A DNA stretch of 64,000 nt from contig NZ_JACCBA010000001.1 of assembly GCF_013409365.1 (NCBI RefSeq), positions 4,774,001 through 4,838,000 on the forward strand, given 5' to 3'. This DNA is from Actinomadura luteofluorescens. Its GTDB lineage: Bacteria; Actinomycetota; Actinomycetes; Streptosporangiales; Streptosporangiaceae. How positions within the stretch are numbered: the stretch's first letter is position 1; the number at the start of each line of letters is the position of its first letter. Made by a program: the position numbers and the translations under genes. The notes beneath the pieces were generated by a model, which was not told where the DNA came from, ran no database searches, and was given only the letters and a program-made list of their open reading frames with translations. This document shows, in pieces, positions 1 through 8,408 of the stretch.

Positions 1-234
1 CAGGTGGGCGACGCGCAGGATCACCAGTTCGGTGTCGCGGCGCGGCAGGGTGCCGCCGGGCATGAGGTGTCCGGCGAACCACAGCCAGCCGCGGAACAGC
101 CCGCGGCGCCGCGCCAGGGTCAGGAACAGGTTCGGCGGCCCGGTCCCGGCGGCCCGGCCCGCGGCGCGGCAGGCGAGCCAGTTGACCACCCCCACCTCGC
201 GGATCCCGCCGGGAGTGGCGCGGGGCGCCGTCAC
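1..234 (-). CDS. Carboxymuconolactone decarboxylase (AhpD-like) family protein, 3' part cut by window edge
   Basis: Only the first 78 codons are present; the gene runs off the left edge. It starts at a GTG whose bases overlap the stop of the upstream SDR gene (GTGA at 231-234), so the two are probably translated together. The visible part contains PNLFLTLARRRGLFRGWLWF followed by LPRRDTELVILRVAHL, which resembles the N-terminal half of carboxymuconolactone-decarboxylase/AhpD-like proteins. The catalytic CxxC or H motif would lie beyond the edge, so hydroperoxide reduction versus another activity cannot be decided. Family assignment is by motif memory only. Confidence 0.6.
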   Translation of the reverse strand, partial: MTAPRATPGGIREVGVVNWLACRAAGRAAGTGPPNLFLTLARRRGLFRGWLWFAGHLMPGGTLPRRDTELVILRVAHL

Positions 235-1112
235 CGCTCGGGATCCGGCTGCGGCGTGGTCAGTTCGACCGGCTCGTTCCTGGCGACCTCCAGGATGTCG
301 CGCAGCCCGCGCTGGACGGCGCGGTCGGCGACCGGCTGCACGGCCATCCGGGCCGGCAGGACGGCGCCCACCCACCAGGGGGCGACGATCCGCCGGGACC
401 GGCGGGCGATCCCGCGTTCGAGCGCGCCGATCCCCACCTCCAGCGGCGTGACGCCGAAGATCATGCTGCTCCGGGGGGTCGCCTCCATCATGGCGGACGC
501 GGCCTCGGTGCCGAATCCGCGGCGCGTCATGTCGGTGTCGAGCTCGGCGAAGTACGCGACGCCGGCCTTGGCGCCCCACGGGCGCAGTTCGGCCCGCAGC
601 GTGTTGCCCAGCGCCTCCACCGCGGCCTTGGACGCGCTGTAGGCGCCCAGGAGGGGCGCGTTGACGGCCGCGGCCAGGGAGGACACGGCCAGAGCGTAAC
701 CGCGCTCATGGCTGACGTGGGGCCCGGCAGCGCGAAGCGTGTTGTAGACGCCCAGCACGTTGACCCGCAGGCTCTGCTCCATGACGGACGGGTCGCCGCC
801 AAGGACCGGCATCTGCGCGGCCACGCCGGCGTTGGCGACGACCACGTCCAGGCCGCCCAGCTCCTGGACGGCGCTGCCGACGACGTCCTCGACCGTGCCG
901 CGGTCGGTGACGTCGCACGTCCACCAGGGCGCCGTTCCGCAGGCGGCGGCGACGTCCGAGAGGAGTTCGGGCTCCAGCCCGGCGAGCGCCACGCGCGCGC
1001 CGCGTTCGTGCAGCCGGGCGGCGAGCGCCGCACCGATGCCCCGAGCGGCGCCGGTGATCAGCACGCGCCGTCCGGCGAGGGTCGCCGTCCACCGGGAGGA
1101 GTCCAGTTTCAT
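231..1112 (-). CDS. Short-chain dehydrogenase/reductase (SDR)
   Basis: A 293-residue classical SDR. The Rossmann glycine motif TGAARGIG is at about residues 20-27, NAG at about 95, a catalytic Ser in AVSSLAAAV and YSASK as the active-site Tyr/Lys pair. Length is slightly above the usual 250 because of a C-terminal tail. The downstream CMD-like gene overlaps it by four bases, so both are in one unit. The substrate cannot be read from sequence; NAD(P)-dependent alcohol/ketone interconversion is the family activity. Start ATG at 1112 follows a TTAGGG-like ribosome site. Confidence 0.85.
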   Translation of the reverse strand: MKLDSSRWTATLAGRRVLITGAARGIGAALAARLHERGARVALAGLEPELLSDVAAACGTAPWWTCDVTDRGTVEDVVGSAVQELGGLDVVVANAGVAAQMPVLGGDPSVMEQSLRVNVLGVYNTLRAAGPHVSHERGYALAVSSLAAAVNAPLLGAYSASKAAVEALGNTLRAELRPWGAKAGVAYFAELDTDMTRRGFGTEAASAMMEATPRSSMIFGVTPLEVGIGALERGIARRSRRIVAPWWVGAVLPARMAVQPVADRAVQRGLRDILEVARNEPVELTTPQPDPER

Positions 1113-1251
1113 GCGGTGACCCTAACATTGGGGAACAGGCTTGTCTTTTTAAGATTGCCCACAAATCCCCGTAATCCGGACGCGGGTGCGGTGTCTACTC
1201 CTTCGGTGAGCAAGCGACCTCCGAAGGTTGTGGTGAGATGCGGGCCTTGGG

Positions 1252-2703
1252 TTGGATGGCGTGGTGGTAGCGGGCGTGGGGACGCGGCCGGACGCCGACC
1301 TTCTGGCGGCCGCCGCGGAGGGCGACGAGGAGGCCTCGGACGAGCTGTTCCGGCGGCACCACACGGCGGTCCTGCGGTACGCACGCGGGCTGGTCCGCGA
1401 CCAGCACCTCGCCGAGGACCTGACGAGCGAGGCGTTCACCCGCACGTTCGCGGCGATGCGCCAGGGCGGCGGACCCCGCGACGCCTGCCGGCCCTACCTG
1501 TACACGGTCGTGCGCAACACGGCCACCGACTGGGCGCGCGGCGCCCGCCGCACCGTCGTGACCGACGAGGTCGCCGAGTGGGCGTCGGACTCCGAGGACG
1601 AGCCACCGGACGTCGACGAACTGGACGCGCTCGTCCGCGCCTTCCGGTCGCTGCCCGAACGGTGGCAGACCGTCCTCTGGTACACGGTCATCGAGGACGA
1701 GCCCGTCGGGCAGGTCGCGGAGCTGCTCGGCATGGAGAAGGGCGCGGTCTCCCAGCTCGCGTTCCGCGCGCGGGAGGGGCTGCGGCAGGCGTTCCTCGTC
1801 GCCGGCTCGGGGGGACGTCCGGAATGCGCGGAGTTCACCGCCCAGCTCGCCGCGAGCGTCCGCCGTCCCGGCCGCCGGCGCAGCCGTGCCCTGCGACAGC
1901 ACCTTGAGTCCTGCGAGGAGTGCCGACGGGCCGCCAGGGAGATGGCCGATCTCAACGGGCGGCTGCGGCGCGCCCTGCCGATCGGCGCCGTCCTGCTGGG
2001 GGCGCCGTCGGCATCGCTCGGCTCGCTCGGGCCCCTCGCCCCGGCGGCGTCCCTGCCCGGCTGGGCCCTCCCTGCCGCGGTGGCCGGCGGCGTCGCCACC
2101 GGCATCGCGATCATCCTGTTCACCACGGTCGGCGGCGGCCCGGGCGAGGACCCGCGCGCCGCACCGCCTCCCGCGACCCCCACCCCGGCGAGCTCGGCTC
2201 CGGCGGACGTCGCCCAGCCCGACTACACCGTCGGCACGCGCACCCCCGGAAGCGCCAGCAGGGGCCCAGGACGCGGCGGTGCCGCGTCCGGCGCAGGCCC
2301 GTTCCGCGTGCGGAACACGACGCTGCAATCGTGCCTGGCGCCCAACGGCACGTCGGTCGTTCAGCGCTCCTGCGCCGACAAGGCGACTGGTTGGAAGCGC
2401 AAGAACACCGGCGGCGGATTCACCCTGGCGAGCAGCTCCACCGGACGCTGCCTGAGCCGGGGTGCGCCCGCCGCGGGCGTCCCATGGGAGGGCGGCAGCG
2501 AATACTCGGTGGTCATGGCGCCCTGCGGCGGCTCGAACCAGATCTGGAGGCTGGTGCGGTTCGCCCCGTCGGTGTACCGGCTCGCCAACGGCGACGGCTA
2601 CTACCTTCAGGCGAGCTGGTCGGGCCTGAAGCCGGTGACGCTGAAACCGTCCTCCTACGCGGGCATGGCCGCCCAGGGCTGGGCCGTCGAAGCCTCCGGA
2701 TGA
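1252..2703 (+). CDS. ECF-type sigma factor fused to zinc-finger anti-sigma-like segment, membrane helix and beta-trefoil-like domain
   Basis: A continuous 483-residue frame. Residues about 33-100 look like sigma region 2 (AEDLTSEAFTRTF, then a DWARG stretch). Residues 128-182 look like sigma region 4 (SLPERWQTVLW, VAELLGMEKGAVSQLAFRAR). Next comes C191 and H217-x3-C221-x2-C224, the HxxxCxxC signature of zinc-binding anti-sigma domains. A hydrophobic helix lies at about 272-293, a Pro/Thr/Ala linker at 300-345, and residues 350-483 hold four cysteines and QIW, suggesting a ricin-like beta-trefoil, probably outside the cell. The sigma factor would thus be tethered to the membrane with its own brake and a possible sensor. 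The start is uncertain: TTG 1252, or GTG at 1261, 1264 or 1276. Regulation through ligand binding or proteolysis is inference. Confidence 0.75.
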   Translation: MDGVVVAGVGTRPDADLLAAAAEGDEEASDELFRRHHTAVLRYARGLVRDQHLAEDLTSEAFTRTFAAMRQGGGPRDACRPYLYTVVRNTATDWARGARRTVVTDEVAEWASDSEDEPPDVDELDALVRAFRSLPERWQTVLWYTVIEDEPVGQVAELLGMEKGAVSQLAFRAREGLRQAFLVAGSGGRPECAEFTAQLAASVRRPGRRRSRALRQHLESCEECRRAAREMADLNGRLRRALPIGAVLLGAPSASLGSLGPLAPAASLPGWALPAAVAGGVATGIAIILFTTVGGGPGEDPRAAPPPATPTPASSAPADVAQPDYTVGTRTPGSASRGPGRGGAASGAGPFRVRNTTLQSCLAPNGTSVVQRSCADKATGWKRKNTGGGFTLASSSTGRCLSRGAPAAGVPWEGGSEYSVVMAPCGGSNQIWRLVRFAPSVYRLANGDGYYLQASWSGLKPVTLKPSSYAGMAAQGWAVEASG

Positions 2704-2715
2704 CCCCACCGGAGG
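2693..2715. terminator. Hairpin between convergent sigma factor and pucR-type gene
   Basis: CCTCCGG (2693-2699) and CCGGAGG (2709-2715) form a perfect 7-bp stem with a 9-base loop, spanning the stop of the sigma gene and ending one base short of the last base of the opposing gene. Its position between tail-to-tail genes suggests a bidirectional terminator. There is no U-tract, as is common in GC-rich actinobacteria. Confidence 0.45.
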
Positions 2716-3993
2716 TCACCCGTAGCTCAGGCCGCCGCGCGCGGCGGCCGGCTCGGCGACGGGCTCGGCGGCGGGCTCGGCGTTGAGGGCGAGCCACGCG
2801 CGCAGCGCCATGTGCAGCTCCAGCCGGTCCGACGCCGCGTGCACGGCGTCCCCGAACAGGTCGTCGAGCTGCCGCAGCCGGTACCGGACGGTCTGCGGGT
2901 GCAGGTGAAGGTGGCCGGACACCTCCGTGGCGTTGAAACCATGCTCCAGGCAGGCCAGCAGCGTCTCGGCGAGCCGGTAGCGCGTCGCCGGACGCGCGCT
3001 CAGCAGCGGCGCGAGCCGGCGGGCGATCACCTTCTCGACCAGGGCCCGCTCCCGCATCATCACCAGGATCGGCATGTGCCGCTCGGCCGGGATGGGCGCC
3101 GCGCCGCCGATCAGGCCCTGGCAGGCCAGCGCCAGGGTCTCCCGCGCCAGCCGCAGCGACGTCCCGACGTCGCCGGTCCCGACCGCCGGGCCGATCGCGG
3201 CCGTCCAGCCGTGCAGCTGCCGCTCCAGCATCCGGGCGCGGCCGGGGCCCTCCGGATCCGGGACGATCAGGCAGGGCTCCCCCAGGTGCAGGCCCGGCAG
3301 GACGTCCGGGGGCAGCGCCGGGTGCCGCGCGTCGGGGCCGTGCTCGCGCATCGCGACCACCGCTAACGTGCGGGGCAGCGGCCAGTCCGCCTCGCGCGCG
3401 GCCTCCTTCAGCTCCGCCGGGGAGGCGCCGTTCAGCAGCAGGTCGAGCAGGTGCCGCCGGTGGTCCCGCAGAGCGCCCGCGGCCCGCGCGGCGGCGTCGG
3501 CGTGGCCCTCGGCGACGATCGCCGCCAGCTGGTTCAGGTAGTCGAGCGCCGCGTTGGCGATGGCCGCGACGTCCGCCGGGCTCGTCCGGTACCCCATCCG
3601 CTCGGCGCGGTCGGTGAGCCGCTCGACCGCCAGCCCCGTCCCGATCCGCGTCGCCGCCTGCCAGGAGTCGAGCGTCCGCCCCTCGCTGGCCTCGCCGACC
3701 CCGATCTGCCGCCAGAACTCCACGACGTCCGCCGACGGGGCGGCGGGGTCGGCCATCAGCTCCAGGAAGTGCCCGATGGCGCACTCCACGCCCAGCTGCA
3801 CCGCCCTGGCGTAGCGGGGATCGTGCGGCCGGACGAACTCCGGCAGCCGCCCCTCGATCCGGCGCACCGCCTCCGCGGCGATGCCGGGAACGTGCTCGCG
3901 AAGATCACCCGCGATCCGGCGGGCGCCCTCGAACGACAGGTCGAGCTCGATCCGCCGCACCGGAAGCCGGACCACCTGGCTGAGGTCGGACAT
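2716..3993 (-). CDS. PucR-family helix-turn-helix transcriptional regulator
   Basis: 425 residues. The C-terminus carries the PucR-type helix-turn-helix: LLACLEHGFNATEVSGHLHL, then HPQTVRYRLRQLDDLFGD. The middle (about 180-320) matches the GGDEF-like/CdaR linker region of this family, and the N-terminal 150 residues are a helical sensor-like region. The last 20 residues are an Ala/Glu/Pro tail with EPAAEP-type repeats. It is divergent from nth and 119 bp away; a perfect 16-bp palindrome sits in between. PucR-type regulators often control catabolic genes; no target pathway is next to it. RBS AGGAGA lies just before ATG 3993. Confidence 0.85.
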   Translation of the reverse strand: MSDLSQVVRLPVRRIELDLSFEGARRIAGDLREHVPGIAAEAVRRIEGRLPEFVRPHDPRYARAVQLGVECAIGHFLELMADPAAPSADVVEFWRQIGVGEASEGRTLDSWQAATRIGTGLAVERLTDRAERMGYRTSPADVAAIANAALDYLNQLAAIVAEGHADAAARAAGALRDHRRHLLDLLLNGASPAELKEAAREADWPLPRTLAVVAMREHGPDARHPALPPDVLPGLHLGEPCLIVPDPEGPGRARMLERQLHGWTAAIGPAVGTGDVGTSLRLARETLALACQGLIGGAAPIPAERHMPILVMMRERALVEKVIARRLAPLLSARPATRYRLAETLLACLEHGFNATEVSGHLHLHPQTVRYRLRQLDDLFGDAVHAASDRLELHMALRAWLALNAEPAAEPVAEPAAARGGLSYG

Positions 3994-4070
3994 GAGATCT
4001 CCTTCGGGGAACGTCGTGCCCGGAGAGACGGCCCGCCCCCGCCCCGATTACGCGGGTCGGCGCGACTTTC

Positions 4071-4086
4071 TCGTCCGGCCGGACGA
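4071..4086. promoter_or_regulatory. Perfect 16-bp palindrome in divergent pucR-nth region
   Basis: TCGTCCGGCCGGACGA reads the same on both strands. It lies 27 bp upstream of the nth ATG and just upstream of a TAGGCT hexamer (4100-4105) that resembles an actinobacterial -10 box. It is a plausible operator for the divergent PucR-family regulator, but no binding site is known to me for this protein. Confidence 0.4.
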
Positions 4087-4112
4087 GGCCGCGAGGCTCT
4101 AGGCTGGCCGGT

Positions 4113-4853
4113 ATGGCGACGGAGGCGTCCGCGACGGCGCGGGCTCGTAAGTGGAAGGACGAGACGCGGCTGGGGCTGGTGCGGCGGGCGCGCCGGATGA
4201 ACCGGATCCTGGCCGAGACCTACCCGGACGCGCACTGCGAGCTGAACTTCGGCACCCCGTTCCAGCTCCTGGTCGCGACCGTCCTGTCGGCGCAGACCAC
4301 CGACATGCGGGTGAACCTGACCACGCCCGCGCTGTTCGCCAAGTACCCCACCCCTGAAGACCTGGCCGCCGCCGACCCCGAGGACGTCGAGGCGATCCTG
4401 AAGCCCACCGGGTTCTTCCGCGCCAAGACCAAGTCGGTCATGGGCCTGTCGGCCGCGCTGCGCGACCAGTTCGACGGCGAGGTCCCCGGGCGTCTCGATG
4501 ACCTCGTCAAGCTCCCCGGTGTCGGACGCAAGACGGCCAACGTCGTCCTGGGCAACGCGTTCGACGTCCCGGGCATCACCGTCGACACCCACTTCGGCCG
4601 CCTGGCCAGGCGCTTCCGGTGGACGGCCGAAGACGACCCCGTGAAGGTGGAAGAGGAGATCGGCTCCCTCGTCCCGCGCAAGGACTGGACGATGCTGTCC
4701 CACAGGCTGATCTGGCACGGCCGCCGGATCTGCCACGCGCGCCGTCCCGCCTGCGGGGCGTGCCCCCTGGCGCGGCTGTGCCCGTCCTTCGGCGAGGGAC
4801 CGGTGGACGAGGAGACGGCGCGCAAGCTCGTCAAGCCCGGACCGTTCTCGTGA
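4113..4853 (+). CDS. nth: Endonuclease III (DNA glycosylase/AP lyase)
   Basis: 246 residues. It removes oxidised pyrimidines and cuts at abasic sites in base excision repair. The helix-hairpin-helix [13 protein letters not shown] contains the catalytic lysine (K140), and [11 protein letters not shown] contains the catalytic aspartate (D158); their spacing of 18 equals that of the E. coli enzyme (K120/D138). The C-terminal 4Fe-4S loop is [17 protein letters not shown] (C-x6-C-x2-C-x5-C). It is followed at once by a NUDIX gene and marP, the same order I recall around Rv3671c-Rv3674c in M. tuberculosis. Start ATG 4113 follows a TAGGCT -10-like hexamer closely, so the leader would be short. Confidence 0.96.
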   Translation: MATEASATARARKWKDETRLGLVRRARRMNRILAETYPDAHCELNFGTPFQLLVATVLSAQTTDMRVNLTTPALFAKYPTPEDLAAADPEDVEAILKPTGFFRAKTKSVMGLSAALRDQFDGEVPGRLDDLVKLPGVGRKTANVVLGNAFDVPGITVDTHFGRLARRFRWTAEDDPVKVEEEIGSLVPRKDWTMLSHRLIWHGRRICHARRPACGACPLARLCPSFGEGPVDEETARKLVKPGPFS

Positions 4854-4909
4854 GCGGTTCCCCCGGCCGTCCCGGGAAGGAACGCGGCCGTTCCGGAGTT
4901 GGGACCCAC

Positions 4910-5596
4910 GTGACCGACGCCGCCCTCGACTGCCCCGCCTGGCTCGACCGCTTCCGCACGGAGGCGCCGAGGCTCCCCGTGCCGCCCGTGTTCCGGCCCG
5001 CCCCCGCCGCCCGCGCCGCCGCCGTCCTGATCCTGTTCGGGGACGGGCCGGGCGGCCCGGACGTCCTGCTCACCGAGCGCGCCGCCACCCTCAACAAGCA
5101 CGCCGGGCAGCCCGCCTTCCCCGGCGGCCGCATCGACCCCGAGGACGCCGGCCCGGTCGCGGCGGCCCTGCGCGAGGCGTGGGAGGAGGCCGGCGTCGAG
5201 CCGTCCGGCGTGGACGTGCTGTGCACGCTGCCGGAGCTGTACCTGTCGCACAGCGAGCACCGGGTCACGCCCGTCGCGGGCTGGTGGCGCGAGCCGTCGG
5301 AGGTCGCGCCCGGCCACCCCGGGGAGGTCGCGACGGTCGCGCGGGTCCCGATCAGCGAGCTGGTCGACCCGGGGAACCGGGTGATGGTCAAGCACCCGTC
5401 CGGGATCAGGGTCGGCCCCGCGTTCCACGTCCGGGACATGCTCGTCTGGGGGTTCACGGCGGCGCTGCTGACCCAGGTGCTGAGCGCGGGCGGCTGGGAC
5501 CGGCCGTGGGACACCTCCCGCGTCGAGGACCTGCCCGAGGACGTCGTGAACCTCGCCGCGCGCGACCGGGGAGTGGACGTCGCCACGCGCGACTGA
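4910..5596 (+). CDS. NUDIX hydrolase, coenzyme A pyrophosphatase type
   Basis: 228 residues from GTG 4910. The NUDIX box is GGRIDPEDAG followed by AALREAWEEAGV (GX5EX7REUXEEXGU). The preceding LLTERAATLNKHAGQPAFPGG segment resembles the CoA-diphosphatase subgroup, which cleaves CoA and related nucleotide derivatives. GTG 4850 would overlap the nth stop as GTGA and is an alternative start adding 20 residues. The gene sits between nth and marP, in a conserved stress and repair neighbourhood, and is probably co-transcribed with nth. Confidence 0.88.
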   Translation: MTDAALDCPAWLDRFRTEAPRLPVPPVFRPAPAARAAAVLILFGDGPGGPDVLLTERAATLNKHAGQPAFPGGRIDPEDAGPVAAALREAWEEAGVEPSGVDVLCTLPELYLSHSEHRVTPVAGWWREPSEVAPGHPGEVATVARVPISELVDPGNRVMVKHPSGIRVGPAFHVRDMLVWGFTAALLTQVLSAGGWDRPWDTSRVEDLPEDVVNLAARDRGVDVATRD

Positions 5597-5812
5597 GCGG
5601 GTGAACCTCGCCGCACGCGGCTGAGGCGTGTCGTTGTTTCCCACGAAATCGCCCTGCTCGTCCGGCGGTGCCCGTGCGCAGGTCAGACGGCCGTTCGCGG
5701 TGCGTGCGGCCGCCGTCACGATCGCGCGTCACTCCTCGCGGCTATCCGGCGCGTCTCAAACTGGTCCATCGAGGGGACGTGAAGCAGCGGCGCGGACCTA
5801 TACGGTGAAGCG

Positions 5813-7009
5813 GTGCTGCACGACCACATTCTCGATCTGATCCTGCTCGTGCTCGTCGTGCTGTTCGGAGTCTCGGGCTACCGGCAGGGCTTCATCGTGA
5901 GCCTGCTGAGCTTCGTCGGCTTCGTCGGCGGCGGCGTCATCGGGGTCCTGATCGCGCCGCCGATCGCCGAGGCCGCGGTGGACGGCGCCGCGCAGCAGGC
6001 GCTGCTCGCCATCGTGGTCGCGTTCCTGTCCGCCACCCTCGGGCAGCTCGTCGCCTCGTCCGTCGGCGCCGTCCTGCGCAACCGGGTGACCGGGATGAAC
6101 GCCCGCACCGCCGACGCGGTCGGCGGCACGTTCGTCAGCGCGCTGTCGCTGCTGGTCGTCGCCTGGTTCTTCGGCAGCCTGGTCGCCAACTCCGAGTTCA
6201 AGCCCGTGCGCACGCAGGTCAAGGGCTCCTCGATCATCAACGGCATCAACGACGTGATGCCCTCGCAGGCGCAGACGTGGTTCGCCTCGTTCCAGGGGTT
6301 CGTCAAGAGCAGCGAGTTCCCGCAGGTCTTCAACGGCCTCGGCGGCGAGTCGGTGGTGCAGGTGCCGCCGCCGGACGAGTCCGTCCTGAACACCCGGGGC
6401 CTGAAGGCCGCCAAGAACAGCATCGTGAAGGTGGTCAGCACGGCGCCGCAGTGCTCGCGCCGCATCGAGGGCACCGGCTTCGTGTTCGCGCCGCAGCACA
6501 TCATGACCAACGCGCACGTCGTCGCCGGCGCGCGCGGCTCCTCGGTGGTGGCGACGCTCAACGGCGACACCAACCGCGGGCGGGTCGTGCTGTACGACCC
6601 GAAGCGCGACGTCGCCGTCCTCTACGTGCCGGGGCTGAAGGCGCCGGCGCTGGAGTTCGCCAAGGAGGCCCGCGTCCGCGACAACGCGATCATCGCCGGG
6701 TTCCCGAAGCAGCAGCCGTTCACGCCCGGGGCGGCCCGGATCCGCGCCCGGCAGACCGCGCGCGGGCCCGACATCTACCACTCCGGCCAGGTCAGCCGCG
6801 AGATCTACGCCATCCGCGGCAAGGTCGAGCCGGGCAACTCCGGCGGCCCGCTGCTGTCCACCGACGGCCGCGTCTACGGCGTCATCTTCGCCGCGGCCCT
6901 GGACACGCCGTCCACCGGCTACGCGCTCACCGCGGAGGAGGTCGCGCCTGACGCGCGCGCGGGCGCCAACGCCACGAAGCCGGTGACGACGCAGAACTGC
7001 TCTGATTAA
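5813..7009 (+). CDS. marP: MarP-like membrane serine protease (CvpA domain plus trypsin-like protease)
   Basis: 398 residues from GTG 5813. Four hydrophobic helices fill about residues 5-125 (CvpA-like), followed by a secreted chymotrypsin-fold protease. The triad is visible: H235 in MTNAHVVAGA, D266 in DPKRDVAVLY and S343 in EPGNSGGPLL. C214 and C396 (next to the C-terminus) correspond to the regulatory disulfide pair described for M. tuberculosis MarP (Rv3671c), which resists acid and oxidative stress. The 3' end overlaps the opposing DUF309 gene by four bases (TTAA). A 215-bp gap separates it from the NUDIX gene, so it may have its own promoter. Confidence 0.92.
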   Translation: MLHDHILDLILLVLVVLFGVSGYRQGFIVSLLSFVGFVGGGVIGVLIAPPIAEAAVDGAAQQALLAIVVAFLSATLGQLVASSVGAVLRNRVTGMNARTADAVGGTFVSALSLLVVAWFFGSLVANSEFKPVRTQVKGSSIINGINDVMPSQAQTWFASFQGFVKSSEFPQVFNGLGGESVVQVPPPDESVLNTRGLKAAKNSIVKVVSTAPQCSRRIEGTGFVFAPQHIMTNAHVVAGARGSSVVATLNGDTNRGRVVLYDPKRDVAVLYVPGLKAPALEFAKEARVRDNAIIAGFPKQQPFTPGAARIRARQTARGPDIYHSGQVSREIYAIRGKVEPGNSGGPLLSTDGRVYGVIFAAALDTPSTGYALTAEEVAPDARAGANATKPVTTQNCSD

Positions 7010-7458
7010 CCGGCGGTGAGGCGGAGCGGGATGGGGCCGTCCTGAGGCTCCTTGGCCAGAGTTCGTGCCCGCTGCACGATTCCCTGGACGTCGATGCCAT
7101 ACGGAGGGGCGTCCTGGTACGGAACCATCCGGTCGGCTGCGCGGCTGAGAAGAGCCTCGGCGCCGCGGGCGTTTCCACGGCGAAGGTGGGTTATCCCTAC
7201 GGCGACCTGTGCGAGGCCCCGCCAGAGCTCCCGTTCGGGCTCCGGGGCGGCCTTCCAGACCGCTTCCAGTACCTCGTGGGCGTGGAACGGGCGGTCGGCG
7301 TCCAGGAGGTTCTGCGCCTCGGCCAGGGCTTCCGCCGGTGGCATGTCGAGGTCGTCGGGCATCGTGGGTATGCCGGTCGTGCCGTGCGGCAGTGGACGTC
7401 CGTAGGCGTCCCGTGGGCGTGCGTTGCGTGGGCGTCCCGACTCGTCCCGATCCCGCAT
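7006..7458 (-). CDS. DUF309 family protein
   Basis: 150 residues. The DUF309 signature is present as DRPFHAHEVLEAVWKAAPEP (FxAHEVLExxW), followed by LAQVAVGITHLRRGNARGAE. The family is of unknown function, all-helical and with a conserved HxxE that may bind metal. The N-terminal 35 residues are Arg/Pro-rich and may not be translated; MPDDLDMPP inside is an alternative start. It converges with marP, sharing the bases TTAA at their stops. Confidence 0.8.
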   Translation of the reverse strand: MRDRDESGRPRNARPRDAYGRPLPHGTTGIPTMPDDLDMPPAEALAEAQNLLDADRPFHAHEVLEAVWKAAPEPERELWRGLAQVAVGITHLRRGNARGAEALLSRAADRMVPYQDAPPYGIDVQGIVQRARTLAKEPQDGPIPLRLTAG

Positions 7459-7477
7459 GCCTCCACGGTACGCGGGT

Positions 7478-8401
7478 TCAGCGGCCGGGCCCCGGGTCGG
7501 TCAGCCAGTCGAGGAGCTGGGCGTCGAACTCTTGCGGACGCTCCTGGTGGGGGAAATGCCCTGCGCCCTCTATGAGCGCCCAACGGTACGGGGCTTTCAC
7601 GTAGCGTCCGGAGCCCTGCGCACTGGCCGGAAGGGTGCACGTGTCGAGCGCGCCGTGCACTTGGAGCGTGGCGGCGTGAATGGGGGTGCGCATGCGGTGC
7701 GCGTAGCGAATGCCATCTGGGCGGGCCTGGGAGCGGATGAGCCAGCGGTGGTACTCCAACGCGCTGTGGGCGACCCCCGGGATCTGCACGGCCTTCCGTA
7801 CGAGCCGCTCAGTGCGCTCGTCCGGCCAGTCCGGCCCCGACCAGTCGTGCAGGAGCTTCCCGACCAGCGCCGCGTCGTCGCGGACCAGTCGCCGTTCGGG
7901 CCACAGCGGGACCTGGAAGCCGAACGTGTGGCGCGCCGCCCAGCCCTGCCCGCGCGGGTCGCCGGCGACGGACTGCCTCAGCCGCAGCGGATGCGGGGCG
8001 CCGACCACCGCCAGCCGCTGGACGATCTTCGGGTGGTAGACGGCCATCGTCCAGGCGAGCAGCCCGCCCCAGTCGTGCCCGACGACGGTCGCGTTCGCCT
8101 CGCCGAGCGCGCGGACGAGCCCGGCGGCGTCCCCGGCCAGCGTGACCAGGTCGTATCCGCGCGGCGGCTTGTCGCTGCCGCCGTAGCCGCGCAGGTCGAC
8201 GGCCGCCGCCCGGTAGCCCGCGGCCGGCAGCGAGACGAGCTGGTGGTGCCACGACCACCAGAACTCGGGGAACCCGTGCAGCAGCAGGACGAGCGGCCCC
8301 TCGCCGGCCTCGGCGACGTGGAAGCGCGTCCCGCCGGCGCTGACCTGCCGGTGCGTCCACGGCCCGTCGACCTCGATCAGCGACGCGTCGTGCCCGGACA
8401 C
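7478..8401 (-). CDS. ephE: Alpha/beta hydrolase, epoxide hydrolase-like (EphE position)
   Basis: 307 residues. HGFPEFWWSWHHQL supplies the oxyanion hole. D110 in VVGHDWGG is the nucleophile, with Asp rather than Ser, as in epoxide hydrolases and haloalkane dehalogenases. The acid is in VHGALDTCTLP and the base His in EGAGHFPHQE. Epoxide hydrolases hydrolyse epoxides to diols. Its place between marP and the holin-like gene matches ephE (Rv3670) in mycobacteria as I recall it. The substrate is not evident; dehalogenase activity is a lesser alternative. Confidence 0.8.
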   Translation of the reverse strand: MSGHDASLIEVDGPWTHRQVSAGGTRFHVAEAGEGPLVLLLHGFPEFWWSWHHQLVSLPAAGYRAAAVDLRGYGGSDKPPRGYDLVTLAGDAAGLVRALGEANATVVGHDWGGLLAWTMAVYHPKIVQRLAVVGAPHPLRLRQSVAGDPRGQGWAARHTFGFQVPLWPERRLVRDDAALVGKLLHDWSGPDWPDERTERLVRKAVQIPGVAHSALEYHRWLIRSQARPDGIRYAHRMRTPIHAATLQVHGALDTCTLPASAQGSGRYVKAPYRWALIEGAGHFPHQERPQEFDAQLLDWLTDPGPGR

Positions 8402-8408
8402 GGGCCGG

